64,000 nt of DNA. Source: Moringa oleifera. Its lineage: Eukaryota; Streptophyta; Magnoliopsida; Brassicales; Moringaceae. Positions 1 through 11,894 of the stretch are shown here, piece after piece. The stretch covers positions 8,310,001 to 8,374,000 of the forward strand of contig JAJFZO010000609.1 of NCBI GenBank assembly GCA_021397835.1, written 5' to 3'. Position 1 is the first letter of the stretch. Every line of letters begins with the position of its first letter. The position numbers were made by a program, and so were the translations under genes. The notes under the pieces are model-generated. The model saw only the letters and a list, made by a program, of their open reading frames with translations, was not told the origin of the DNA and ran no database searches.

Positions 1-1902
1 AGTAATTTTTTTAAAATTTTTTGAGTTGATCCTTTAAAATTGATTAATTTTTTACTAGTAAGCTATTTTTTATTTTTAAAATTTTTTATAATATAATTTT
101 TTATAATATTTTAAAAACTTAAAAATTTTGATTTTTTTAAGTGATACGAGTTTGAATATTTATTTACATTTATGAAAATTTTAAATTAAAATTTTTTATA
201 TAACATCTCAAATTTAAATTTCTTCAATATTTAAAATTTTCAGCATGATCTAAAATAAATTAAATTGAACATCAGATATAAAATCGATTAATTTATACTT
301 CATTTTTAAAACATATATAGTTTAGATTATATAATATTTAGTCTTTAATTTTTGTTTCAAAATGATATTAGACCATTAATTGAGATAGCATGTCCAATGT
401 TTTGGTTTTAGTAATTTAGTGATTAATAATATTAGTTGAGTAGCTATTGTTTCTTATCTTTTTTTTTTTTAAATTAATAGATATCGATTAATATATTCTT
501 TAATTGTACTAGAAATTTATGTAAAAATATAAGTTTTTGTTATTTTTAGATTAATTTACAATATGAGATAAATTTATATTTATATTTTTAATTTTTTATT
601 AAGTAATTTGAAAATTATATATCTAATAATTATAAATTTCTATAATATACCAAACATTTTAATAATTGATATTTGATTAATAAATGCATTAAAAAAAATC
701 ATCTTGATGATCGTGACCAAAATCATTAGTTTTAGAGTAAATATTCAAAAAAAATTAATTTAAATTTCATTTTTTTAATTTATTTGACTATGCATTCAAA
801 CTTTCATATTTGGACTTTGTCATAAAATTGAAGATCTTATATAATTAATTTTTATTTAAAATTTTACATTAACATAAAAAGATGTTCAAATTACTATCAT
901 TAAAAAATTTGTAATTTCTAAGCACCAAAAATATATATTAATTTTATATTATCAAAATTTTAAAAAAGTTATAAAATAATTATAAATTAAAAATTATTCA
1001 AATTTAAACAATAAAATTAAAATAAACCTTTCCTTTTAATATATAATGCCTTTGCCGGCTTCTCAATTTCATATTATTATTTTGAATAAGCTTTCCTTTT
1101 AATATATAATGGGAAGGGCAAGGTTGCACTTCATGTCCTTTCAATTAAATTTATTGGTTACAAGTGCTTGATTATTGCAACACTTTTTCTTATTTTAATC
1201 AACTTTCTTGAGAAATAATCACTAATTTATTGCACAAATGTGATGCACCATGTATAAAATTATTCATATTTTATTATATTTGAAAAATGTTGCATATTTT
1301 TCTAAAATTTTATTATTTAAAAATATTTTACAAAATTAAAAGTTTTCTAAATTTTATTTTACATTTTTTATTTGTTTGTGAAAGCATGTTTAAAATCGAC
1401 CATAAAAATTTATTTTAATATTAATTATTATTCATAGATTTCATATCTTAACAATTTTATTCATTTTAAAAAACATTTTAGATAATTGAAATATAATTAA
1501 AATTTATGTTTCATATTTTTAATAAATTTACAAATAATATAAAATTTGACCAAAAAAAAAAGTGCAGGAAAGAGGATGCCGGTGGTGGGGGCTAAAAGCC
1601 AATGACTTTATTAATTGGGGAATCCTGAGAAGTCAAGGAGGTACCGCAAGATTGTTTATATTACAAGAGAGACCAAATCATCATTTAATGCCGTACGAAG
1701 ATATGGTTACGCACGAAAAGCGCACTAACAAGATAAATTAACGTAGAAAAAGCTAACAATGTCGAATCAATCACCATCATCATTCCTCCATGGCTGAACT
1801 CCATGGAAGACTTTTATTCAAATACAAATATGTCGCTCTCCGTCAGCACAGAGATCCAACGAATGAAGTCTCTCTAACAAAACTAAGCAAGCAGTGCTGC
1901 AA
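1..1902. other. AT-rich intergenic DNA, no gene seen
   Basis: No open frame with recognisable protein similarity was found on either strand. The stretch is strongly A/T biased. A 21-base direct repeat is present at 1028-1048 and 1091-1111. From about 1560 the base composition becomes more balanced, which fits the 3' untranslated and downstream region of the phytocyanin gene that ends at 1903 on the minus strand. Confidence 0.7.
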
Positions 1903-2565
1903 CTAGCACAAGAAAGCTACGGCTACGGAAGTGAAGACAAGGAAGATGGTGGCAGTGAGAGACGAGGCCGAGCTCGGAGGCGGTGGCGCAGAAGTATTCG
2001 AGGTGGGAGTCGGAGCCGAAGGAGTACCGGAGGTGCCGGGAGGACTAGGAGTCGTTCCGGTGGAGGGCGGAGAAGAAGTGGTACCGGTGACGTTGATGGC
2101 GAGCTTTTGGCCGTTGGAGCAGTGGTTGGAGATCGTGCAAATGTAGTAGTGTTCGCCAGTGGTGTTGAGGCGGATGGTTGCTGGTCCAGTGGTGTTAAGG
2201 GAGATGGGATTGGCAGTGGTGCAGGCATCGTAGGCCGCCTTCGTGACCGTAGCCACGTCGTGTGCTCCGGTGGTGAACTCGAACTCTGCACGCAAAAATC
2301 AATAAAGATTAAGGAAAAACACAAATCGAAAGACCCAATGGAACCACTCGCATCACTTGTATGCAAGAGAAAGAAACTCACCTAGAGTATCACCAACCAG
2401 GAAGGTGATATTCGAAGCCCACTTAGAGTAAAAGTTGGGATCATTAGTTGGAACTCTCCATTCAAAGTCGCCTCCGACATCGTAGTCCTCTGCGCGCGAG
2501 CTCTGCAACGACGCTGCAGCGAAAACCAAAGCAAGAAGCAGTACCATTTTGCTTGCTCTAGCCAT
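1903..2565 (-). CDS. Stellacyanin-like phytocyanin (blue copper protein), GPI-anchor type, copy 1
   Basis: Two exons: 2565-2382 and 2285-1903, giving 188 residues. The intron starts GTGAG and ends TGCAG (phase 1). The protein has an N-terminal signal peptide (about residues 1-25), a plastocyanin-like domain (about 26-125), a Pro/Ser/Thr-rich spacer of the arabinogalactan type and a hydrophobic C-terminal tail of GPI-signal type. Visible copper ligands are His in GAHDV, Cys in YYICT, His in SNHCS and, at the axial position, Gln in SNGQKL. A Gln axial ligand is the stellacyanin pattern; uclacyanins and plantacyanins have Met. The two other cysteines (DACTT and NHCS) would form the usual disulfide. 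The family is extracellular and linked to cell-wall redox chemistry, but the role of this member is unknown. A close paralogue lies 1.2 kb away on the same strand. The plus-strand frame over exon 2 is a compositional shadow. Confidence 0.9.
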
Positions 2566-2660
2566 GTCCTGTATGTTGTGTTCTTCTAACCAGGTGAGGT
2601 CGCCCCTGCTTTCTCCTGCTTCCTCTCTTGTTGGTGACGGTGTTTCCCTGTTTTGCTTTG

Positions 2661-2670
2661 CTATATATAA
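2661..2670 (-). promoter_or_regulatory. TATA box of phytocyanin copy 1
   Basis: On the minus strand the sequence TTATATATAG lies about 96 bases upstream of the start codon at 2565. The paralogue has a similar box at nearly the same distance (about 101 bases), which supports a real core promoter with a short 5' UTR. Confidence 0.6.
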
Positions 2671-3724
2671 AGAAGGAGGAAGGAATCTTCGCTGAAGAAA
2701 TCCAGGCTATACGCGCAGAACTGGAAGGCCAGTATTTCTTCTTGTGGGGCAGTTGTGGAATGGTAATAAAGGATGGGACAAGACATATTCAAAGCCAAAA
2801 AGGAGTCAATCATGTCTGCTTAAGACTTCTATAATCTGGTCGATCTCTCCAGCTTCTCTGCTACACGTGTATTTTATATGGCAATTTGTAATTTGAATAC
2901 ACAGGAATCTGGATTTGAAAAGTAAAAGAGTTCTTTGAGAATTTAGTTTAAAATCCTTTTGGCCATCTGGGTTCTTTCCATTTCCATTTTCTAATATTAT
3001 CCATTGCCCAATTAAGCCACGTTTCATAGAAGAAAATTTAATAAAGAAGCGAAATTAAGCCTGGTGGTGAATTTTCACAGCATTCACATGGTAGCTAGTT
3101 GTAGGGGTCAATGAATTATATTTTATACACAAAAAGCCAAACACATTGAAGGATGGGTAACCCATTTAGATAAGTTTAGAAATTTCATGATCCTGCTTTT
3201 GAAATTTGAAGTCTTTTTGTTAGGGCTTGCCACTAGGGTTTTTGCAGAGTCAATAATATTGAAGCAGGAGAGATGCGTAGGAGGAAAAGCTAAGGCTCTC
3301 CATGTTTTGTATCTTTAGTAGATGAATTCATTGAGATGAAAGGGACATTATCCTACCTTTGGGTTTTCAGAAAAATGAATTTGATTAAAACAAAGTTTTT
3401 AATTGCAGCAATCTATTTGACTAATTTGCTTCGTGACTTTGGGTTATTTAATTTAATTAATTGTAGCAAATGATGATGAACGAGTGATGTTCATCTATGC
3501 GTATGTAAAGAAAAGTGTAAGGAGAAATCTCCACAGAAGGCAGAGCTCATGTCAAAGGAAGAATTAAGACAGAAACTGTAATGGTGATTCACATCCTGTA
3601 GAGGTAAAAGTAAAACAACATATCATAATCATCTCCCATCAACCCGTAATTATTCTGACTACTCTCATAGCCTCAAATCAGATGAATAAAGATCAGATGA
3701 ATGAAGAAGAAGCCGTTGACAAAT
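2671..3724. other. Intergenic region between the two phytocyanin genes
   Basis: This holds the upstream promoter region of phytocyanin copy 1 and the 3' flank of copy 2. The short open frames on both strands resemble no protein family that I recognise. No transposon ends or RNA genes were seen. Confidence 0.6.
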
Positions 3725-4334
3725 CTAACAAAGGAAAGCTATAGTCATGGACATGAAGCTGACAAAGAAAGTTGCAGCCAGTGATGAGGCCGAGCTGGGT
3801 GGCGGTGGTGCAGAAGGAGAGGAGGTCCCAGGGGGACTAGGGGCTGATCCAGGGGTTGAGTCACTGACTACATTCACGGCTAGCTTTTGGCCTCTGGAGC
3901 AGTGTCCAGTAATCGTGCAGATGAAGTGATGATCACCGGTGGAATTCAGGGTGATTGTTGCTGGTCCGGTGGTCTCCAGAGAGATGGGATTGGCAGTAGT
4001 GCAGGCATTAAAAGCTTGTTCTGTTACTGTGGCCACGGTGTGTGCTCCGGTGGCAAAGTTGAAGACTGCAAAAAGGGATAACTGAAGTTAAACAGACATG
4101 CTTGCTACTGCAAGAACTTGACAGAGGGATGAAGAAGTTCACTTTACCTAGAGTATCATTCACTCTGAAGGTGTGACTGGAAGCCCAGTCAGAGTAAAAA
4201 GATGAACTAGAAGGTGTGTCCCAGCCCGTGTTGTCTCCTACTGTGTATTCTGCTGCATCCGTTCCTGGCAGGACTGCTGCAACAGCTGCAAAAGCTACAA
4301 GAACAAGCACTGAAACATTGGCTCTGGTACCCAT
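3725..4334 (-). CDS. Stellacyanin-like phytocyanin (blue copper protein), GPI-anchor type, copy 2
   Basis: Two exons: 4334-4148 and 4065-3725, giving 175 residues. The intron starts GTAAA and ends TGCAG, at the same codon and phase as in copy 1. Order of parts: signal peptide (about 1-27), plastocyanin-like domain starting AEYTVGDNTGWD, Pro/Ser-rich spacer, hydrophobic GPI-type tail ending FLC. Copper ligands seen: His in GAHTV, Cys in HFICT, His in TGHCS, Gln in SRGQKL, so again stellacyanin-type. Exon 2 is close to copy 1 (for example the shared stretches [10 protein letters not shown] and [10 protein letters not shown]), and the N-terminal half has diverged more. This marks a tandem duplication. 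Extracellular membrane-anchored location is inferred from the two hydrophobic ends. Confidence 0.9.
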
Positions 4335-4434
4335 CTATCTGAAGTGTTTGTGTGTTGTGTTCTCCACTTTAGGTCGCCACTGGCTAGCTCCCACTTCTTG
4401 TTGTTGTGTGGTGCTTATCTGTGCCTCTGTTGGG

Positions 4435-4443
4435 TATATATAG
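4435..4443 (-). promoter_or_regulatory. TATA box of phytocyanin copy 2
   Basis: CTATATATA on the minus strand, about 101 bases upstream of the start codon at 4334. It matches the placement of the TATA box in the neighbouring paralogue. Confidence 0.6.
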
Positions 4444-5633
4444 AGGGAACTAGCATTGTTTATGAAGTAGTTGGGGACCTTAGGCCAATGCCATGAAAGT
4501 CAGTTCTTATCTGATAGTTTTCTAGGTGGAGCAGTTACGGGATGGCATCAGCAGCCCTGGAAAGAAAGCAGACAAGATACAGAGCAGTCAATCCAAGCAA
4601 GAGTCTCATCTTACTATCCACTAAATTCAGGCGGCTTCTAGTGACTACGGAAAGCCTATGTAAGCAATATCAATTGAATGAACCAATAATCAGTTAAAAT
4701 GATCAAATATTCATTGGATTCTCTGATATCTGCTGTGTGATCCATTGAAGCTTCTGCAGTGAACAAATATTCATTGCTTTTCTTTCAGGTCCGGGAGCAT
4801 GAACCAGAAGCTTTGTGGAATTTTGCTGGAATCTTTGCTTTTTCTACGAAATTTTGGTGCATGATCAGAAAAACAAGGCACCTAGCTGCCTAACTTTATG
4901 ATTGCCTCTGTTTTTCCTCAATCAATCTTTGTCAAAGTAAATAAACACAGAATTCATTCATTCAAAGTCTATGCTTTATCAAAATTAAAACACAAGCCAT
5001 TCTTCCCTACTATTGAGTTGTTATCCTTGACATTAATCACAAATTTTTCCTCTCCAAAGACCTTGATTTCTTTCAGCACTTTTTGTTTTCTACAAACTTT
5101 TCAATATTTTCATTATTTTATTTCCCAATTCAATGTAAATGTTTGTAGAAATCCAGAGCAAGCAACATTAGAAACTTAAAGACATTGAAATTGTCTCATT
5201 TAGGTTTCATATCATAACAATTTCATCATGAGAATGGCCGATAACTTCTCACCGGAGCTTGATATGTTACGAACCTTCATGCAGAAGCATCTGACAATAA
5301 TATACAATCAACAAGCCACCCAGATCTGAACATGATTTTACTGCAAAAGGGTTTTCCATGGATACATTAAATGAAATTACGAGAAGATTTAGTTGGAGAG
5401 GAAAAATAACGATATACATTTGCTGAGATAGATAAAAAATAATCAGCAATTTCCAGCACATATCTTCGAAAAATTACAAGAATCATGCTGTATTGTTTAT
5501 GCTCTGATGCAACAATATTGACTTCTAGGCGGCCGCTAAAAAGGAGAGTGAATGCCCAGGAACCTTATCTCAGTTATTGGCTTCTAGATTCTGGCCTAAA
5601 TTCAAGAGTGAATACCTCCATAATTGTGCTCGG
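4444..5633. other. Intergenic region between phytocyanin copy 2 and the GH17 gene
   Basis: Promoter-side flank of the phytocyanin gene and 3' flank of the glucanase gene. Open frames such as 4898-5179 (plus) show no protein family features. I see no RNA gene or mobile element here. Confidence 0.55.
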
Positions 5634-8600
5634 TTAGTATCTCAACAACAGAAGCAGAGCCAAAGAAGGGATAACCAAGGTAATCGAATAGGACACAAAC
5701 CAACTTTGCTTCTGCATAACCTGTAGGAATCCACCAAACAAAAGAGAAGTGGGGAAAAAGGAAAGGTGAATTGCATTTCATAAAATCAACTGGATCAAAG
5801 GCAGTCTTCAATAAACAAAGAACAACAATTGACAGCATCTTCTTAAGTAAAAGGAATGTTGAAGACAACAAAGATCAGGATCATGCAAAGATTGAGGCGG
5901 GAGGAGGCCTAACTATCAAGCTAGAGACCAGGAACAAACAGTTATAAATAACTGGTTAACTTGAGCAACAATACTGTTCCAGTTGACATTGTTTGATCAA
6001 TGTTCTCAAAATCAAGAGATTGAGTTTTCACTTAAGCAAAGTTAACAAATGACATTCGTTATATTTATGTTAATCATCTTGATCATCTTTTTTATTCATT
6101 TCTGCTTAATCTGTAATTTCTCCACTGGCTTTTGACCTTATGAAATGTGCGTGTTCCTAGGTTCACACTCACACACCCACCTAGTCATATTCACAGGCAG
6201 ACACCCTCATATAGATAGCACCAATATTGGAAGCAAGACAGGTTGCTTTCAGATTTTATGTTGGCGGTTTGGTTTTAAGTTCTAACTGCCTGACTTGCAA
6301 CCCAACTTATCTAATGGGATGCAACAAGGTAGATGCGGAGACAGTGTCCTTAGAGACTTGTAGTAAAGAGGAATTGCCATTCAAGATGATATGAAACATT
6401 GTTCAGTAAGAAATCTTCTAAATGTAGTTAAGGTGGTAGAACTCAGTTAGTGTTCACTTAGACACGACAAACTAGATCATAGTAGGTCAAGCCTCTTGGG
6501 GGATAATGCTGTTTGAACCATCTGTTTAGAATTGGGCAGAAGACAGTAAAGAATCATTAAGGCCAATTCTGCAATCAACCAACTCAATAGTTACTGAATA
6601 TACAATTATCTCATTTCTGACAAGTTCGATAGTTCTAAGCCCAATTGCAGATTTCATAAATGGGTTGAATTGATGGTCATCTCTCAAATGGTGAATCTTT
6701 CAAATGATGTAATTTTATATGAAAGCAAATCTCCAAACTTAACATGAAGCATACTATTTTATGGTAAGTTTTCTTCACTTATGGCATTCAATGAAAATAA
6801 AAAGAAAAAAATTCTGCCTCTGCTTTGTGCATGCCTCAAAGGTAACAAATAAACCGGCACCTTCCTCCACAATCTTTTAAGCCCAAAAGATTCTTTGAGC
6901 AAGAATGATCCACCAAGGTTATAGCAATATAGCAAGAAGCAACCAATCAAGAAAGATTAAAATTTTATCAGTTTTCTCTTTGTGATAATATTTTTCTGAT
7001 AAACATTGACAATTAAGGAAGTGACCAAAATTTCAGCATATTAAAAAATGTCATATTCCATGTGTGCCAAAGAATTTCATACCTTCAAAGACAAATGTAA
7101 TGAATCTGCAGTGGAAGATTGAAGTCCATGAAACCCGATATCGTAGGAAATACTCCCGTCAGCCTTGAACAATCCGAAGTTTCTCTCAGAAGTTGGTCCA
7201 GGCTTCAAATTTTCATTAAATATCGCAAAAATATATGCCTTCACCACAAATTTTGGCCTGAGAGGTGTTCCTTTCTTCTTCGCAAGTCTTTTACGCAGGT
7301 TGTAATTGTAAGTCCTTGCGTTATTTGTAGTTGCAGCACTTTCATTGGGATCCCCAAGTGAAGCCCACCCTGTCTCTGTAACTATGACTTCCATCTTTTT
7401 AAATCCAGCATCTTCCAGAGCAGCATAGGCCGCATCAATCTGAGCATCAAGCATGTTATCATAATGCAGATCAGTTTTTTGATCATAAATACCCTGGGTT
7501 GGCTGGAAAAGGGCATAGTTGATATCAATGTTCTCTGGATCATACATGTATGCCAGGAAGGGGTAGGCATTCAAACAGAAAGGAGAATGAATCTGAGAGA
7601 AAAAGTCCAAGAGTGGCTTCATGTACTGCATGACATTTTCTTTAAATATGCATGATGAGGGAGGGTAGGAATTAGCAAAAACAGCCTGTGAGTGAGCTGT
7701 TGTAATTTGAACAACGTCAGCTAACTGAAGCTTATTTATGGCATTGTAAACATTCTTAACAGCTCCAACAAGAGCTTCCCATAGTTCAAAATTACCACCC
7801 CCCAAAACTTCATTTCCTACAGCAATCCCACGGATTCGCGTCTTGGGTAGGAAAGCCTGCACATTTTCTTCAACCCAACTCATAGCATGACTTGCATTGG
7901 AACTCATGTCTTTCAAATATTCATTTGGAAGTCCGACAACAATCTCCAGCCCAGTTCCACTAAAAGCTTTAAGGACACTGTGATCGGCATCATATATCCG
8001 GACATTTCTTATCTTTGCTGCCTTCAACAGAGCGACTACTTCATCAGGTGAAGGGATGTTATTTGCAATTCTTCCATAATTTATTCCATAGGTTCCAACA
8101 AATGCACCCACAGACAATGGTGCTGGAAACAAGAGCAAAGAAACTTCCTTACTGATTGTCATTTATTTCCAATCAACATATCAGAAGTGAGGAGGATGGA
8201 AAAGGGAAAAAAAAAACATAAAATAAAAGGGAGGGGAGCAGACAAGATGAACAGCGAGAATACAGTTCAAGCTGAATCTCATTAAAGTTTTTTGTTTTGC
8301 TTGCTCTGCTAATTGCTATGCTCTGGACATTTTTTTCTAGCAGGTAACTTGACGCTTCTTTTGCAGATTTAGGGAAAATAAGGATTCTTGCAAAGAAATT
8401 ATTCAAATCCTCCAAAAGTACCATATATCTTCACGGACTTGCACAATGCAACCACACGGACCATGACAAGGCAAAATCAATTCTGTTTGCTTCAGTCTAA
8501 CAAAAATTACAAGCATAATCACTACTTTCTATATATGACATGTCAGAGGCCTAGTCCTGTACCAATCAACTAGTCAAGTTATTGATTCTTAGAGAAACAA

Positions 8601-9179
8601 ATTGAAGAAAAATCTGGTACGAATAATGAAAATAACATCCCAAATCAATTCAATTATCAATTATTACAGTTCAAAGCAAGTAAGAAATGTACCACATGAA
8701 TAGACAATCCAAGTGTTAGAAAGAGCCAATCCTCCACCAGAAAATAAGGCATTTTAAATTTCAATTATAGCAGGGAAGCAAACCCAAAGTAACGATCATT
8801 GGGAGATAAGAAAATATTTTCCAAAAGAATCAGAACCCAGGTGTAACTATCTATACCAACTCACATTATAAAAGCAAAGCTAAAAGCAACACAAAGATGA
8901 TACCAATTTAAAAGAAATACCCGATTGGGAAAAGAGGAAAAGATAACTTGCAATAGTGAGAATCATCTATGCTGATCCAAACAGAACCATTCAATTCAAG
9001 AAGCAAATAGATCATCTTGATTCCTAAGATAGCGGAAACACACAACATAATCCCAAAAATCAAAGCAATTCAAATTCAAATTCTAATGAAAACAAGAAAG
9101 AGTTAAACGAACATCCAGTACCTACTGAAGCCAAGAAGACCCAAAATACAAGAAGAAGAAAAAACCGAATACTTTTCAT
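5634..9179 (-). CDS. Glucan endo-1,3-beta-glucosidase, GH17 family (type 11/14-like), predicted GPI-anchored
   Basis: Three exons are inferred: 9179-9122, 8122-7083 and 5720-5634, for 394 residues. Exon 1 supplies the signal peptide (starts MKSIRFFLLLVFWVFLASV). Exon 2 carries the whole GH17 barrel, from GTYGINYGRIANN to SERNFGLFKADGS. The acid/base Glu is in AVGNEVLGG (about residue 124) and the nucleophile Glu is in VTETGWAS (about residue 269). Exon 3 joins in phase 0 and adds 28 residues beginning VMQKQSW and ending in a run of Leu, the expected GPI-signal shape. No carbohydrate-binding X8 domain is present. The enzyme family hydrolyses beta-1,3-glucan (callose) at the cell wall or plasma membrane. 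The ATG at 8162 opens a longer frame, but its first 13 codons are intronic and give no signal peptide join, so I prefer 9179. Introns are about 1.0 and 1.36 kb. Exon 3 is the least certain part. Confidence 0.88.
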
Positions 9180-9338
9180 TGCCTTCCTCTAACTAAGAAC
9201 CAACAACTAATGATTCAAACTTTTGACAACGATCTCGACGAAGGGCAAAATCAACGGTGGCAAAAACTTCTTCACTGCACCTCTTTTTCTTCCTCCTCCA
9301 TGCCATAGCACGAAGATTCCCTTTAAGTCCCTCAGTCA

Positions 9339-9362
9339 CTCTCTCTCTCTCTCTCTCTCTCT
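9339..9362. repeat. (CT)12 microsatellite in GH17 5' leader region
   Basis: Uninterrupted CT dinucleotides on the plus strand, reading (GA)n in the sense of the glucanase gene, about 160 bases upstream of its start codon. A TATA-like GATATAAG lies just beyond it on the minus strand (about 9371-9378), so the repeat probably sits in or next to the 5' UTR. Confidence 0.85.
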
Positions 9363-9379
9363 TTCTTCTGCTTATATCA

Positions 9380-11894
9380 CAGCATAGCTTTGTTACACTT
9401 GCTGGCTATATGCAAAGTGGGCTGTGAAGCCGAAAAGAACAAGTTTTTGGCGGTCGTTTTCTGTGGGGCCTTAGGCAGAGGGGTTTTGCGTTGCTCATTG
9501 ATTTTTTTTTTCCCCCTTTGATTTTAATTTTAAAGAAATATTAACATTCAAGTTTTCCTTTTTTCTTTTTAGGGATTTTTAAGATTAATAACGTTGTTGT
9601 CAATAGTGCTATTGGTCAAGCGTTTACTTGGCCTACGTGGAACTACGCAACCACATAGCACAGCAGCCGACCTTTTTTTCTCCAACTGCCATTGCTCGCC
9701 ACGCGCATGCTCATTTAGCTCTTTTCACGCGCATGCTATTTTAGTGGAGTAATTATTTGCAAATGAGTATTTTAGAATTAAAATATCCAATTGATTCATC
9801 AAGCAAAATAATATTTTTTAAAAGCCAATATGTTTACTAAAATTTATAATTCATTATGCCTTTAATAAATCATTCTGTCAGATAAGATTTTAAAATTTCT
9901 ACTCAATAATTTGTTGACGGCCTAAAAAAAATCTTTATTTTTGTTAAAATAATAAAAATAAATAAATTTGATCCATAAAAATCAGTTATTTAATATCCAA
10001 ATGGTTGGAAGGGAGGTGGTGATATTCTTCACAGTGGTCCTGAAGCGCGTGAGGGTTTGTTCCATCTCATGAAACACTTTTGCCTTTGGTTTGACCATGG
10101 GTTTGCATCACACGTGGGCATGAGTTTCCGCGTTTTTTTGTTCTTTTTTTTAAAGGTGCCCTCACATTTTTTCATATTTTATTTAATCCCTTACTCTTTA
10201 CCCAATTCTTTAATCTTTGTCCCTATGCCCTTGCATAATGAGAAGAAGCGTCTAATATTGATAGTCAATATTCAATAATGATAACTTGTTCACATTCTTA
10301 GAATTTAAAATAAATTGATTACAATTATCTTGTATTAAAAATAATGATGATTAATGCATATTTCATTTCTTAAATTCTTAAAAATTATTTCAAAATTGTA
10401 TGTGCATCTCAATTTAAATATATTTCTAGAGATATATTAAAGTAATTGCAAATTTTTTGACAAAAATATTTCAAATTAATTATATTTATTTATGATGAAA
10501 ATCTAAAAAAAAAAATTTGTTACCATCAAACAAATTTTCTTTTTTTTTTTGTTTTTACAAGTTGCAATTTTTTTGGCCTAGCAAGAATTAGTCATGGGAG
10601 CCAGAAAATATCATGCGGTGGGCTTGTACTTATGCCAACAAAATCCTTGAAATGTGAAAGGAAAGAGTTATATTTTAGAGTAAGATTAAGGACAAAAGTT
10701 AAGTCCTTTTCTTGGTATAATTATGATTATAGTATATCCTAATTTATTCTTATTTGGTTACGAATTCATATAATATACCCATATATTAATTTGTTGAATT
10801 AAACGCAAGAATCCATAAGAATTAATTAGTAATGAATATCCCAAAAAGTAGGTATACTATGATTATCATTGGGAAAATTCTTAATTGACTTGATTTTTAA
10901 TTTTGCTTTTAATCTCTATATGCCCCTTTTGGTTTCTTTGGCTTTGACAACACACCTTCAAAGCAAATCATTAAGAAATATAATTAAAGAAAGCGTGTTG
11001 GGTAACTTAGCTAATAAGACTCTTCAACCAACATATTGTCCTTTTTAAGTTTTCTATTAAAGTTTCTTTCTTTAAGGTGAGATATACTAATTAGTATAAA
11101 CTAAAAGCAGCAATCATATTGGTTTAAACCCATTAATTAAATTGTTTATTGACAACTAAGAAACTTCGTGAAAGTAATTAAGAAAACCCTAATGGTAAAA
11201 AAATAAGAAGAAGAAGAAGAAAGGGAATGAAAGGTGGCGAATTGATGGAGTTACTATGCAAGAGGTGTCTTATATAAGCATATAGAGATTAGATGTTGAC
11301 ATAAAAAGGGTGTCTTTAGAGCTGGCCATCAAGCTAGAACGAGATAGTGCTTGTTTATTAAGGCAAGCCTCCTTTTTTGTTTTAAATAAAGGAATCTATT
11401 TTTTGCATTTCTCCTTTCTTGATTTCACAATGGGCCTTAAGAATCATGAATTAAGCTTGATGACCTTAAGTATTAATGATGGGGGCATCTACAGCTTACA
11501 TTCCACGACAAACTTTGAACAATCATATGATTAAAACACTCAAGAATCAGTTATACTGTAATCATGAAAAGTTTAGCTTAGTGAACAGATTGATGAATTC
11601 CATGTTGATGTGATACAGTGTAGATCAATAGATTTTTTTTTTTTCTGAATTACTCTAAATGAGTTTTTGATGGGCTTCGTAATCTGGGTCTTGGGTTTCT
11701 ACTGGGATGCAGAGTTCTTGATGTGATCTGCAAATGACACCAGACACCCTTAAGCATTTCAAAAATGACTGGATGAGATGACAGGGTCCTGCAACCTTAT
11801 CTTCTGAAACTGCCAAAAACTCGGCATCTATGATGATGTTTTCCCACCAAAATTATCACAAAACAAAGCGAAAGAGAGAAAAGAAAGGAAGAAA
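9380..11894. other. Divergent intergenic region between GH17 and MPH2 genes
   Basis: Upstream region for both flanking genes, which point away from each other. It is mostly AT-rich, with no open frame of recognised family; 11310-11534 (plus, 74 codons) is open but has no family features. A short run of GAA triplets is at about 11208-11222. No transposon coding sequence was seen. Confidence 0.55.

Noticed and set aside
1894..2385. 163-codon open frame on the plus strand, Arg/Gly/Ser-rich
   Set aside because: It is the complement of the Pro/Ser-rich and domain-coding exon of phytocyanin copy 1. Composition explains its length; no family features.
8123..8162. ATG at 8162 as start of the GH17 protein
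   Set aside because: The codons before GAFVGTYGINYG are intronic. A good splice acceptor at 8123 and a separate signal-peptide exon at 9179-9122 in matching phase explain the N-terminus better.
9600..9760. Possible tRNA or small RNA in the less AT-rich part of the GH17/MPH2 spacer
   Set aside because: No cloverleaf with conserved A and B boxes could be drawn; only short unrelated repeats.
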